From assembly GCA_036267635.1 (NCBI GenBank), contig DATAVR010000036.1, positions 35,118-99,117 on the forward strand: a stretch of DNA of 64,000 nt, given 5' to 3'. Shown piece by piece: positions 24,689-32,496 of this stretch. The notes under the pieces are model-generated. The model had not been told where the DNA came from. It searched no databases and was given only the letters and a program-made list of their open reading frames with translations. Positions within the stretch are counted from its first letter, which is position 1; each line of letters starts with the position of its first letter. Both the position numbers and the translations under genes were made by a program. The DNA is from JADGRB01 sp036267635. GTDB lineage: Bacteria; Myxococcota_A; Polyangia; Fen-1088.

Positions 24689-26215
24689 TCAGACCCTGGC
24701 GCGGTTGCGCCGGCGCGTGGCCATCGCCAACCCCGCGAGGAGGACGAGCACAGCGATGCCATGCGTTCCATCGGTGCTCGCGACACCGCAGGCGCAGCCG
24801 GCCGCGCCCTGGCCGGCGCCCGGGCTGCCGCCGCCGCCTGCCGCCGAGGCGCCGCCCTGACCGCCGCTGTTCACCGACCCGTCGCCAGATTGGCCGCCGC
24901 CGGACTGACCGCCGCTGCTGCCGGGTGAGCCGCCCGCTGCGCCCGAATTGCCGGCGGCGCCTCCGTTGTCGCCCGCGATGCCGCCGGTGCCGTGACTGCC
25001 GGCAGCGCCCGCCGAGCCGGTGCCCGCTTGGCCACCCGCGCCGACAGCACCGCCGCTTCCGTGTCCCGCCGCGCCGCCCGTTGCTGACGTTCCACCCGCG
25101 CCGCCTCGGCCGGTGCTGCTTCCGCCCGAGCCAGTCTCGCCGGCGGTCCCACCGGCGGTCCCGCCCTGGCCGCCGGTCCCGCCCTGGCCGCCGGATCCAC
25201 CTTGGCCACCTTGGCCCGTGTCGCCGCACGGTTTGAGCGGCGCGGTCGACATGGCGCCGGCGACCGGCCAGTTGTCGCTCGACCAGGTCAGATCGTTCTC
25301 GCCGAGGATCGAGGTCGCCGTCGGGTAGTAGTGGTAGGTGAAGCGCTCGACGCCGCAAGCGCTGTAGATGCCCATGTGGCCGGGGCCGTGGACGTTGCCG
25401 CTGCCGGCGTAGAAGATCTTGTTGCCGCTGTAGGGGCCGGTGATGCTCCCCTGCGAGCGCGCCACCCAGATCGTGTACGTGCTCGACGTTCCGTCGCAGC
25501 AGCTCCCTTCGTTCCAGAAGAGGTAGTAGGTGCCGTTTCGGTAGTGTACGTACGAGCCTTCGCGCCGCCCGGTCTCGAGCGCGTGGCCGAGCACCGTCGG
25601 TGGCTGATAGACGGTGTCGGACGCCAGCGGCAAGCCCGTGGTGTCGAGCCGGGTGAGCCAGAGCTGAGTCAGCGTCTGATCTTTTCCGTAGCCGCTCCCC
25701 CACGACGACCAGAGATTCCCAGACGGATCGATGATCGGTCCCGGATCGATGGTGGAGAACTGGTAGCTGCTGTCGTTCATCGGGTTGTTCACCACCATCC
25801 CGGCGTCCGTCAGCTTGTAGCCTGCCGCGGTCGAATCGAGCGTGGGCGTCGTGTAGAGGCCGATGACACAGGGCGCGTTGGCTGCCGGCACGCCACAGAA
25901 CGAATAGTAGATGTAGTACCTGCTCTGGTAATAGACGATGTCGGGCGCCCAGATGCCTTGATTGCCGCCTGGCGTGTAGGTGGCCGACCACGACGGGACC
26001 GTCAACCTCAGCCCGGTGGTCGACCAGGCGAGGCCGTCCGTCGAGGAGGCGCAGCTGCCTCCCGTCGAACAGAAGAAGAACTTGCCGTTCGACTCGACGA
26101 TGCGCGACGGATCGTGCGTGCCGTTGACGCCGGTCGTTTGCGCCCGCGCCGGCGCGCCGAAAGCGACGGCCATCAGCGCGGCCGCGAGAACGGACGGGAC
26201 GAGCGCGCGCGTCAC
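24689..26215 (-). CDS. Secreted GH43 arabinanase-type glycosidase with MYXO-CTERM tail
   Basis: 508 residues from GTG 26215, overlapping the upstream GH43 gene by GTGA. Signal peptide to about residue 25. The five-bladed propeller carries the GH43 catalytic set: Asp35 (THDPSR), Asp157 (STIDPGPIID) and Glu219 (RREGSYVHYRNG), with the GPGHMG segment holding the calcium/His site of endo-1,5-alpha-L-arabinanases. A Gly-rich linker (GGQGGTGGQGG type, residues 345-465) leads to the tail GCACGVAS, a hydrophobic helix and TRRRNRARV, which is a MYXO-CTERM-type sorting signal. It should be displayed or released at the cell surface and degrade arabinan or a related polymer. Confidence 0.88.
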   Translation of the reverse strand: MTRALVPSVLAAALMAVAFGAPARAQTTGVNGTHDPSRIVESNGKFFFCSTGGSCASSTDGLAWSTTGLRLTVPSWSATYTPGGNQGIWAPDIVYYQSRYYIYYSFCGVPAANAPCVIGLYTTPTLDSTAAGYKLTDAGMVVNNPMNDSSYQFSTIDPGPIIDPSGNLWSSWGSGYGKDQTLTQLWLTRLDTTGLPLASDTVYQPPTVLGHALETGRREGSYVHYRNGTYYLFWNEGSCCDGTSSTYTIWVARSQGSITGPYSGNKIFYAGSGNVHGPGHMGIYSACGVERFTYHYYPTATSILGENDLTWSSDNWPVAGAMSTAPLKPCGDTGQGGQGGSGGQGGTGGQGGTAGGTAGETGSGGSSTGRGGAGGTSATGGAAGHGSGGAVGAGGQAGTGSAGAAGSHGTGGIAGDNGGAAGNSGAAGGSPGSSGGQSGGGQSGDGSVNSGGQGGASAAGGGGSPGAGQGAAGCACGVASTDGTHGIAVLVLLAGLAMATRRRNRARV

Positions 26216-27525
26216 GGCGCCACCGCCGTTTGCAGTCCGTTCAACGTCGGCGTGACCGGGACGATCGTTCCGTCGCTGTTGAACGACATCCGATCGATGC
26301 AGGTCTCGCGGTGCGTCCCGTCGCCGCCCGGGATCTTGAAGCGGTGGTAGACGATGTAGTACTCGTCGCGCCCCGGGATGGCGAGGACGGTGTTGCCGCC
26401 GGGACCGAGGATCCCGAGCGTCGGATTCTGGCTCAGGATGACACCGAGGCGCGTGAAGGGACCGGTGGGGGACTGCGCCTTGGCGTAGGCGACCTGGTAG
26501 GTGGCGTTGCGCGTGTCCCCCTCCGACCATTGCAGGTAGTAGGTGCCGTCGCGCTCGAACATCACGCTCCCCTCGACGACGCCGCTGGCGCCGCTGGGGG
26601 TGATGTTGGCCGGCGTGCCGACGAGCGAGATCATGTCGGCGCCGAGCTTCACGACGCGCGCGCCGCTGCTTCCGCTGCCGAAATAGAGGTAGTTGGTTCC
26701 GTCGTCGTCGGTGAACAGATAGGGATCGATCGAGTGGGTGCCGTACGCGGTGGTGGCGATGAGCGGATGGCCGAGCGCGTCCTTGAACGGCCCGACGGGC
26801 GACGACGCCGTGGCGACGCCGATCTGCTGATCGGCGCAGAAGTAGAAGTAGTAGGTGCTGCCGACGCGGGTGATCGTGGGCGCCCAGGCGTGGCCCGTCG
26901 CCCAGGTCAGATCGCGCGGCAGGTCGAGGATGACGCCGCGATCGGTCCAGTCGACGAGGTTGGTCGACGAGAAGACGCTGAAGGTGGTCGACGTCCAGTT
27001 GGCGAAGCCGTCGGTGGTTGGATAGATGTAGTAGACGCCGTCGAAGAGGGCGATCTGCGGATCAGCGTTGAGTCCGGACAGGACGGGGTTGTTGGTTCCC
27101 GCCAGCGAGGGGGCGTCGGGGCTCCCGGCGTCGACGGTGCCATGGCCCGCCTGCCCGCCGCTCCCGTGACCGGCGCCGCCGCCGGCGTGTCCACCGGCGC
27201 CGCCTGTCGGGCCACCACCGGAGCCACCACGCGCGCCGGCCGCGCCGCTTCCGCCTCCACCCGCTCCGCCGCCCACCCCGGCTGCTCCGCCAGCGGTTCC
27301 CTCGTTACCGGTCGCCGCACCGCTCCCCCCGGTGGCGCCTCCGGTCGCGGAGCTTCCGCCACCGCCGCCAGTCGCGCCACCAGCCGCGCTCGCACCGCCT
27401 GAGCCGGTCGCGCCACCGTTGCCGGCGGTAGACGAAGTCCCGCCGCTCGAGCAGCCGAGCGCTGCCGCCAGCCCACCCATCAGCAGAACGCGGGCGCTCC
27501 GGAGGAGGGCCGTGGAAATGCGCAT
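26212..27525 (-). CDS. GH43 glycosidase lipoprotein with long Gly-rich tether
   Basis: 437 residues from ATG 27525. Lipobox ALGC, lipidated Cys25, then about 110 residues of Gly/Ala/Ser tether. The catalytic propeller has Asp155 (NADPQIALFDG, general base), Asp267 (HSIDPYLFTDDD) and Glu319 (GVVEGSVMFERDG, general acid), fitting GH43 arabinofuranosidase/xylosidase-type enzymes. Coupled by a GTGA overlap to the MYXO-CTERM GH43 enzyme, so the pair probably attacks one hemicellulose or pectin side chain: one enzyme lipid-anchored, the other sorted by its C-terminal tail. Confidence 0.88.
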   Translation of the reverse strand: MRISTALLRSARVLLMGGLAAALGCSSGGTSSTAGNGGATGSGGASAAGGATGGGGGSSATGGATGGSGAATGNEGTAGGAAGVGGGAGGGGSGAAGARGGSGGGPTGGAGGHAGGGAGHGSGGQAGHGTVDAGSPDAPSLAGTNNPVLSGLNADPQIALFDGVYYIYPTTDGFANWTSTTFSVFSSTNLVDWTDRGVILDLPRDLTWATGHAWAPTITRVGSTYYFYFCADQQIGVATASSPVGPFKDALGHPLIATTAYGTHSIDPYLFTDDDGTNYLYFGSGSSGARVVKLGADMISLVGTPANITPSGASGVVEGSVMFERDGTYYLQWSEGDTRNATYQVAYAKAQSPTGPFTRLGVILSQNPTLGILGPGGNTVLAIPGRDEYYIVYHRFKIPGGDGTHRETCIDRMSFNSDGTIVPVTPTLNGLQTAVAP

Positions 27526-27607
27526 CAGCCTGTTAAGGGCCGGGCGGCGCGATTGTGGTGCGTTGTATAATCGTCGAGCCCGCGTGGGGGTTTCATCCTG
27601 GACGGTC

Positions 27608-28126
27608 ATGCTCGGCGATCTCCGGGGCGCGGCGCCGCTCTCCGGGGAGCTGCGCGCGGAGCTGCTGGCGTTGCGCGCCGGGCCGGAGCGGGGCGAGCCC
27701 TACGGGCGCCGCGCGCTTCATCGCGACGAGGCAGGCGAGGTGATGCTCGCCGGCTGGGGGACGGACGAAGAGTGTGCGCCGCACGATCACGCCGGCGGCG
27801 TGGGCGTGGTGCGCGTGCTCGACGGCGCGTTCATCGAGACTGACTGGGTGTGGCGCGACGGGATCCTGGCGCGGGGCGCGACCCGTCGCTGGCAGGCGGG
27901 CCAGTCGATCCCGGTGGTCGCCGGCGGGATCCATTCGATGGCCGCCCACGGCGCGGGGACCACGCTGCATCTCTACCGCCCGGCGATCTCCGGGATGCGG
28001 GTGTTCGATCCGGCGCGCCGCCAGACGCTGTCGGTGCGCGACGACTGCGGCGCCTGGGTGCCCCGCGACGAAGCGCTGGTCCTGGCGCGCGTCGACTGGC
28101 AGAAATCGCCAAAGAGCGGGCGATGA
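27608..28126 (+). CDS. Cysteine dioxygenase-family cupin enzyme
   Basis: 172 residues from ATG 27608. The metal ligands are clear: His59 and His61 (PHDHAGG) and His109 (GGIHSMAA), with the second cupin motif TLHLYRPAISGMRVFD typical of cysteine dioxygenase type I. CDO oxidises cysteine (or a related thiol) to the sulfinic acid with an Fe(II) centre and O2. The gene starts a tight operon: its stop overlaps the start of the next gene (ATGA). It is divergent from the GH43 pair, 82 bp between starts. Substrate may differ from free cysteine; 3-mercaptopropionate-type relatives share the fold. Confidence 0.85.
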   Translation: MLGDLRGAAPLSGELRAELLALRAGPERGEPYGRRALHRDEAGEVMLAGWGTDEECAPHDHAGGVGVVRVLDGAFIETDWVWRDGILARGATRRWQAGQSIPVVAGGIHSMAAHGAGTTLHLYRPAISGMRVFDPARRQTLSVRDDCGAWVPRDEALVLARVDWQKSPKSGR

Positions 28127-29436
28127 TCTGGATCAGCTACACCACGCGCTACCGCACCGGCAGCGACAAGTTCGCGCGCGCCGCCGAGACGGTGCGGGAG
28201 GAGCTGGCGGCGAAGCACCCCGGCGTCGAGGTCCGTCTCGAGCCGCTGGTCCGCAAAGGGGACTTCGTCGCCGCCCTGGCGCGGATCGCCAGCGAGGGGA
28301 AGCAGCTCGCCGAGCTCCACTTCCTCGGCCACTCGGGGATGTACGGGATCATGTTCGGCTCGGTCGGCTGGCCGGAGCAGTTCAGCCCGCACGAGTGGCG
28401 ACAGCTGCGGATCCCGTTCGCCCCCGGCGCCCACGCCTACTTCCACGCCTGCCGCACGGGGCGGTGGTTCGCACCATTTTTTGCGCGGACCTTCGGCGTG
28501 CACGCGCATGGGCATCACGGCTACACCACCGTCTCGACGTCGCCCGATCGGTTCACCTGGGAGCGGCTGCGCTTCGGGGGCGCGGGGCCGCTCTACCTCA
28601 TCGCCTGTCCTGGAAAGAAGTCGCACGGGATGCCGGGCGCGCTCACCAAGTATCTCGGCGCGCGGGCGGTGCCGATGGAGGAGTATGCGCCCGAGGAGAC
28701 CGGCGGCGACGCGTCGTACGACGCGGTGGCGGCGCTTTACGACAGGGCGTTCGCCGACATTCGCGTGCGCCGCGACGAGTGGCGCTGGCTGAACGCGCGG
28801 CTCGATCGCGCAGCGTTCCCCGGCGGGCGCCCGCGCGTCCTCGACCTCGGCTGCGGAACGGGGGCGCTCCTGCGCGCGCTCGCGGGGCGGATCGCAACCG
28901 GCGTCGGCGTCGACACCTCCGCCAAGATGATCGAGCAAGCGGCGGCGCGATCTCAGGGGTCCGAGCAACTGCAGTTCCAGAAGATCGACGGTCCGGCGCT
29001 GCCGTTCGCGACCGGCTCGTTCGATCTGGTGACGTCGTTCCTGTCGTTTCGCTATCTCGATTGGGATCCCATCATGCAAGAGCTCCGGCGCGTGCTGGCG
29101 CCGGGGGGACACTTGATGATCGTGGACATGGTCGAGCGGGCGCTCACCTGGCGCGACGCGCGCACGCTGGCCAAGTCGGCGGCCAAGCACCTCTTGCGGC
29201 CGGTGCGCGATCGCCAGTTCGTGCGCGACGTCGCCGCGCTGACCGGCCACCCCGATTGGAAGACGATGCTCAAATACAACCCGATCCGGGCGCAGCACGA
29301 GTACCAGTGGTACCTGGAGAGCCGCTTCCCCGGCCGCGAGCTGGAGATCCTGAACGTCGGCCGGCGGCAGCGGCTGGTGGCGTTCGACAGCGGGCCGCTG
29401 GCGCCGGGCGCGGTCGCGCCGCTGTCGTATCCGTGA
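28123..29436 (+). CDS. Two-domain protein: caspase/CHAT-like domain fused to a class I SAM methyltransferase
   Basis: 437 residues from ATG 28123. The N-terminal half (1-190) has a His-Cys arrangement resembling clan CD peptidases and CHAT/DUF4347 domains: His70 in LHFLGHSGMYG and Cys110 in YFHACRTGRWFA, followed by a FGVHAHGHHGYT strand. The C-terminal half is a Rossmann methyltransferase with RVLDLGCGTGALL (239-251), acidic VGVDTSAKM, and PALPFATGSFDLV plus VLAPGGHLMIVDMVE. I know this methyltransferase type as common, but not the fused domain, so the combination is unassigned. It lies between the cysteine dioxygenase-like gene (4 bp overlap) and the racemase gene (7 bp gap), pointing to a shared pathway. 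Confidence 0.75.
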   Translation: MIWISYTTRYRTGSDKFARAAETVREELAAKHPGVEVRLEPLVRKGDFVAALARIASEGKQLAELHFLGHSGMYGIMFGSVGWPEQFSPHEWRQLRIPFAPGAHAYFHACRTGRWFAPFFARTFGVHAHGHHGYTTVSTSPDRFTWERLRFGGAGPLYLIACPGKKSHGMPGALTKYLGARAVPMEEYAPEETGGDASYDAVAALYDRAFADIRVRRDEWRWLNARLDRAAFPGGRPRVLDLGCGTGALLRALAGRIATGVGVDTSAKMIEQAAARSQGSEQLQFQKIDGPALPFATGSFDLVTSFLSFRYLDWDPIMQELRRVLAPGGHLMIVDMVERALTWRDARTLAKSAAKHLLRPVRDRQFVRDVAALTGHPDWKTMLKYNPIRAQHEYQWYLESRFPGRELEILNVGRRQRLVAFDSGPLAPGAVAPLSYP

Positions 29437-29443
29437 ACGGGCG

Positions 29444-30256
29444 ATGGAACGCCTCGGCTTTCTCGACTGGGGGATCGGCGGCATCGGAATCTTCCGCGCC
29501 TTCCGCGAGCGCCGTCCGGAGGTGCCTGTCCTTTACTGGTCCGACACTGGAGCGACGCCGTACGGACGGCTCCCCGCCGCCGCGCTGACCGCGCGCGTGC
29601 GGCGCGTGCTCCTGGCGATGGTCGGGCAGGGCGTCACCCACGCCCTGATCGCCTGCAACGCAGCCTCGACCATCTTGCCGGGCCTCGGCGACGTCGGGAT
29701 TCCGGTGATGGGGGTGATCGAGCCGGCGATCGCCATGGTGCCGCCTGCGCTCGAGGGGGTGCTGGGCGTGGTGGGCGGCGGGCGGACGATCCGCTCCGGC
29801 CTCTACCGCCGCGCGCTGGCCACCCCGCGGCGGCGGGTGATCCAGCGGATCGCACAGCCGCTCTCGGCGCACATCGAGGCCGGCCGCGTCGGCACGCCGG
29901 CGTTCGAAGGCGACCTGAAGCGCATCCTGGGACCCCTCGCGCGCGCCGACGCCATCCTGCTCGCCTGCACCCACTACCCGTCGGCGCGAGAGGCGTTTCG
30001 CCGGCTGGCGCCGGGCGCGTCGTTGCTCGATCCGGCGGAGGCGGTGGTGGAGACGCTCATCGCCCGCTGGCGCTTGCCGCGCGGGCGCGGGGATCTCTTC
30101 GTGACGACCGGACTGCCTGCCGAGATGCGCCGCGCGGCGCGCGCCGCCTGGGGGAGCGACCTTGGTCGGTGCGCCGCGGCCCCCATCGGCCAGGACGACC
30201 GGCGGTCAGGATCCTCGTCGAGCCAGTTGCTCCTGCGGCGCCCGGCCCCACCTTGA
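29444..30256 (+). CDS. Aspartate/glutamate racemase-family protein (MurI-like, altered pocket)
   Basis: 270 residues. It matches MurI along its length: DTGATPYG (34-41), the first catalytic Cys71 (IACNAAST), Glu145, the second catalytic Cys175 with His177 (LACTHYP) and the DPAEAVVETL end. The N-terminal DSG loop of glutamate racemase, however, reads LDWGIGG (Asp8-Trp9): the substrate-contacting Ser is a Trp. Catalytic Cys pair intact, pocket changed, so it probably racemises a different acidic amino acid. It ends the operon with cysteine dioxygenase-like and methyltransferase-fusion genes, which is not a peptidoglycan context. A standard murI may exist elsewhere. Confidence 0.82.
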   Translation: MERLGFLDWGIGGIGIFRAFRERRPEVPVLYWSDTGATPYGRLPAAALTARVRRVLLAMVGQGVTHALIACNAASTILPGLGDVGIPVMGVIEPAIAMVPPALEGVLGVVGGGRTIRSGLYRRALATPRRRVIQRIAQPLSAHIEAGRVGTPAFEGDLKRILGPLARADAILLACTHYPSAREAFRRLAPGASLLDPAEAVVETLIARWRLPRGRGDLFVTTGLPAEMRRAARAAWGSDLGRCAAAPIGQDDRRSGSSSSQLLLRRPAPP

Positions 30257-30269
30257 GGCCGAGCCACCT

Positions 30270-31199
30270 ATGGGCACCGCGCGGCAGCGTCCCCCCGGCG
30301 AAGGGGAATCCCTCCGGACGGTTATCATCGCGCTCCTCGCCAACGCGGGGATCGCGGCCGCGAAGTTCGTGGCCGCGTTGCTCACCCGGTCGAGCGCCAT
30401 GCTGGCCGAGGCGATTCACGCCACCGCCGACACCGGCAACCAGGTCCTGCTGTTGCTCGCCGATCGGCTGGCGCGAAGGCCGGCCGACGAGGCGCATCCG
30501 CTCGGGCACGGCCGCGAGGCCTATTTCTGGGCGCTGGTCGCCGCGCTGGGGATGTTCCTCACCGGTGCGCTGCTGGCGGTGCGGCAGGGGATCATGGAGC
30601 TGTTTCACCCGGTGCGCGTCTCGTCGCCGCTGGCGGCCTACGTGGTGCTGGCTGTCTCCTTCTGCCTCGACGGCGTGTCGCTGACGCGCGCCTACCGGCA
30701 GCTCAAGAAGGAGGCGACGCGGCTGGATCTCGAGTTCCTCGAGCACTTCGAGCTCAGCTCCGATCCGGTGGGGCGCGCGGTCTTCGCCGAGGATGCGGTG
30801 GCGATGGTCGGGAACCTGGTCGCCTTCGCGGGGATCGTGCTCGACCAGTTGACCGGGTCGGCGATCCCGGATGCGGTGGCGGCGCTGGTCATCGGCGTCT
30901 GTCTGGCGGTCGTGGCGCTCGATCTGACCCGGCGCAACCGCGACTTCCTGGTCGGGCGACAGGCGTCCGCCCGCGTGCGCGACCCGCTTCGCCAGCTGAT
31001 CGCGCGCCAGCCCGGCGTCACGGCGGTCGACGAGCTCTGGGTCACGTTCGTCGGTCCGCGGCGCCTCTGGGTGGTGGCGCGCATTCAGACCGACGACGCG
31101 CTCGACGGCCGGGCGATGAAGCGCCTCCTGCGCGCCACCGAGAGCGCGGTCGCGGGCCAGTCGACGTCGTTCGAGCGCGTCGACCTGGTTCCGAGCTGA
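30270..31199 (+). CDS. Cation diffusion facilitator family transporter
   Basis: 309 residues from ATG 30270. Six hydrophobic helices; the TM2 metal site is His50/Asp54 (AEAIHATADTGNQ) and TM5 carries the acidic AEDAVAMVGN segment, a known CDF variant of the HxxxD site. A cytoplasmic C-terminal ferredoxin-like domain follows (residues 235-309, VTAVDELWVTFVGPRRL). These proteins export Zn, Mn, Co or Fe in exchange for protons. The gene starts 14 bp after the racemase stop, so it may be read from the same transcript, but no functional tie is evident. Confidence 0.9.
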   Translation: MGTARQRPPGEGESLRTVIIALLANAGIAAAKFVAALLTRSSAMLAEAIHATADTGNQVLLLLADRLARRPADEAHPLGHGREAYFWALVAALGMFLTGALLAVRQGIMELFHPVRVSSPLAAYVVLAVSFCLDGVSLTRAYRQLKKEATRLDLEFLEHFELSSDPVGRAVFAEDAVAMVGNLVAFAGIVLDQLTGSAIPDAVAALVIGVCLAVVALDLTRRNRDFLVGRQASARVRDPLRQLIARQPGVTAVDELWVTFVGPRRLWVVARIQTDDALDGRAMKRLLRATESAVAGQSTSFERVDLVPS

Positions 31200-31209
31200 A
31201 CGCGCGCCG

Positions 31210-31454
31210 CTACCGCCGATAGACCTGCGGGTCCCATCGCTCCATGAACCGATCGGCGTGGGCGAGCGGCGTGAAGCCCGTAGCGGGCGTAGAGGCCATG
31301 CGCGTCCCGCGTGGCCAGAGAGGCGAAGGTCGCGCGGTCGCTCGAAGATCTGGCGGGGGATTCCGCTCGACCAGTACGACTGCGAGAGGAACCCGTACAC
31401 CATCTCCCGGTCGACCTTGGCCGGGTCGGCGGTCACGAAGCAGGCGTCGCCCAT
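31210..31454 (-). pseudogene. Remnant of a GNAT acetyltransferase (internal deletion plus frameshift)
   Basis: The N-terminal piece from ATG 31454 (MGDACFVTADPAKVDREMVY, then FLSQSYWSSGIPRQIFER) is the normal start of a small GNAT family. It runs straight into a fragment of the C-terminus in another frame (SLATRDAHGLYARYG) and, after one more shift, GFTPLAHADRFMERWDPQVY at the end. The acetyl-CoA-binding core is missing altogether. At 245 bp against a usual 430 bp or so, it cannot encode a functional enzyme. Confidence 0.78.
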
Positions 31455-31465
31455 GGGGCGCGATT

Positions 31466-32170
31466 CTAGAGCGTGACGACCAGGCCCGCCTGCACGCCGA
31501 TCTCCAGCACACTCACGTCGATGGTCCCGGCGCCGCCGCTCGCGGAGATGTTGCCCGAGAAGGTGATGTCGAAGGTGGGGCCGAAGGTGAACGCCACGCG
31601 CGGGACCAGGGTGAAGACCAAGGGAGCATCGACCGTGGCCGCGATCAGCTTCAACGATTCGGACGGAAGGCCAGCCCCGGGATCGATGGAGGCGTAGAAG
31701 ACGCTCACCCCCGCGCGCGGCCAGAACGAGATCGCGGGGGCGAGGTGCGCCACGTATCCCACCCGCGGGGCGAACAGGACCGCGGTGAACGACTCGCTCG
31801 TCGTCGTGCCCCCGCCTGCCGGTGTGTCGTCGATCGATCCGTGGTCGATGCCGAAGGCGGCCCCGATGCTCAGGCCCGGAGCGACGAACGCGTCGAACCC
31901 GACCCGGGGGATGGTGAACACGCTGAGCGACGTGACCGTCGGGTTGCCGAGCAGCGAGAAGGAGGTCGCGCTGCTCGTCCCTTGGTCGACGCCGTCGAGC
32001 GAGCTCGTCTGCTTCGAGTAATCGAACCCGAACGCCCGTTCCAGCGAGAGGGCCCAGTGGCCCTGAGCGCCGAGCGTCGGCTCCGCCGTCTCGTCCGCTG
32101 TTTGGGCGCCAGCGCGGGCGGCGAAACCAACCACGGCGATCAATGCACACCAACCCATGAGTCTCTTCAT
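31466..32170 (-). CDS. Outer-membrane beta-barrel protein
   Basis: 234 residues from ATG 32170. A signal peptide ends at AGA-QT (residue 23). The mature part is alternating hydrophobic strands of 9-11 residues (SLERAFGFDY, FAPRVGYVAHLAP, GVQAGLVVTL) with Gly/Ser loops, and the last strand ends in a hydrophobic residue, the BAM recognition pattern. Length suits an 8-10 strand OmpX/OmpW-like barrel. Function unknown. It is divergent from the mosaic lipoprotein gene. Confidence 0.72.
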   Translation of the reverse strand: MKRLMGWCALIAVVGFAARAGAQTADETAEPTLGAQGHWALSLERAFGFDYSKQTSSLDGVDQGTSSATSFSLLGNPTVTSLSVFTIPRVGFDAFVAPGLSIGAAFGIDHGSIDDTPAGGGTTTSESFTAVLFAPRVGYVAHLAPAISFWPRAGVSVFYASIDPGAGLPSESLKLIAATVDAPLVFTLVPRVAFTFGPTFDITFSGNISASGGAGTIDVSVLEIGVQAGLVVTL

Positions 32171-32496
32171 CTCGTGACCTCCACACCCGACGGGGTGCGC
32201 CAGAGTAACGTTCGGGCGTTCCGTGGTGCAAACGACGGACCGGACGCGGGCAGGGGGGCACCTTGCGTCGCGAACGCGGTGGAACGAAAGCAGGTTTGCG
32301 GTCGGGTGGGCAGCGGCACCGGTCAGGGTCGACGACCCGAGCGTTCGTTCTTCACCACGAAGCGCGACATTCCTGACTTCAGAGCCTGCTACGGACGTTG
32401 AGCGACGAGTGGCGGCGAAATGCCGCGAACTATTAGCTTGCGCCGGGACGCCGGGCGTAGTCCTCTTCGCGCTCGAAACCAACCGGGGAGGTCGAG
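32171..32496. other. Intergenic region between divergent genes
   Basis: 326 bases separating the barrel gene (minus) and the mosaic lipoprotein gene (plus). It must hold both promoters, but no confident -35/-10, sigma-54 site or operator was found; the only clear element is a GGGGAGGTCGAG ribosome-binding site before the ATG at 32497. Confidence 0.5.
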
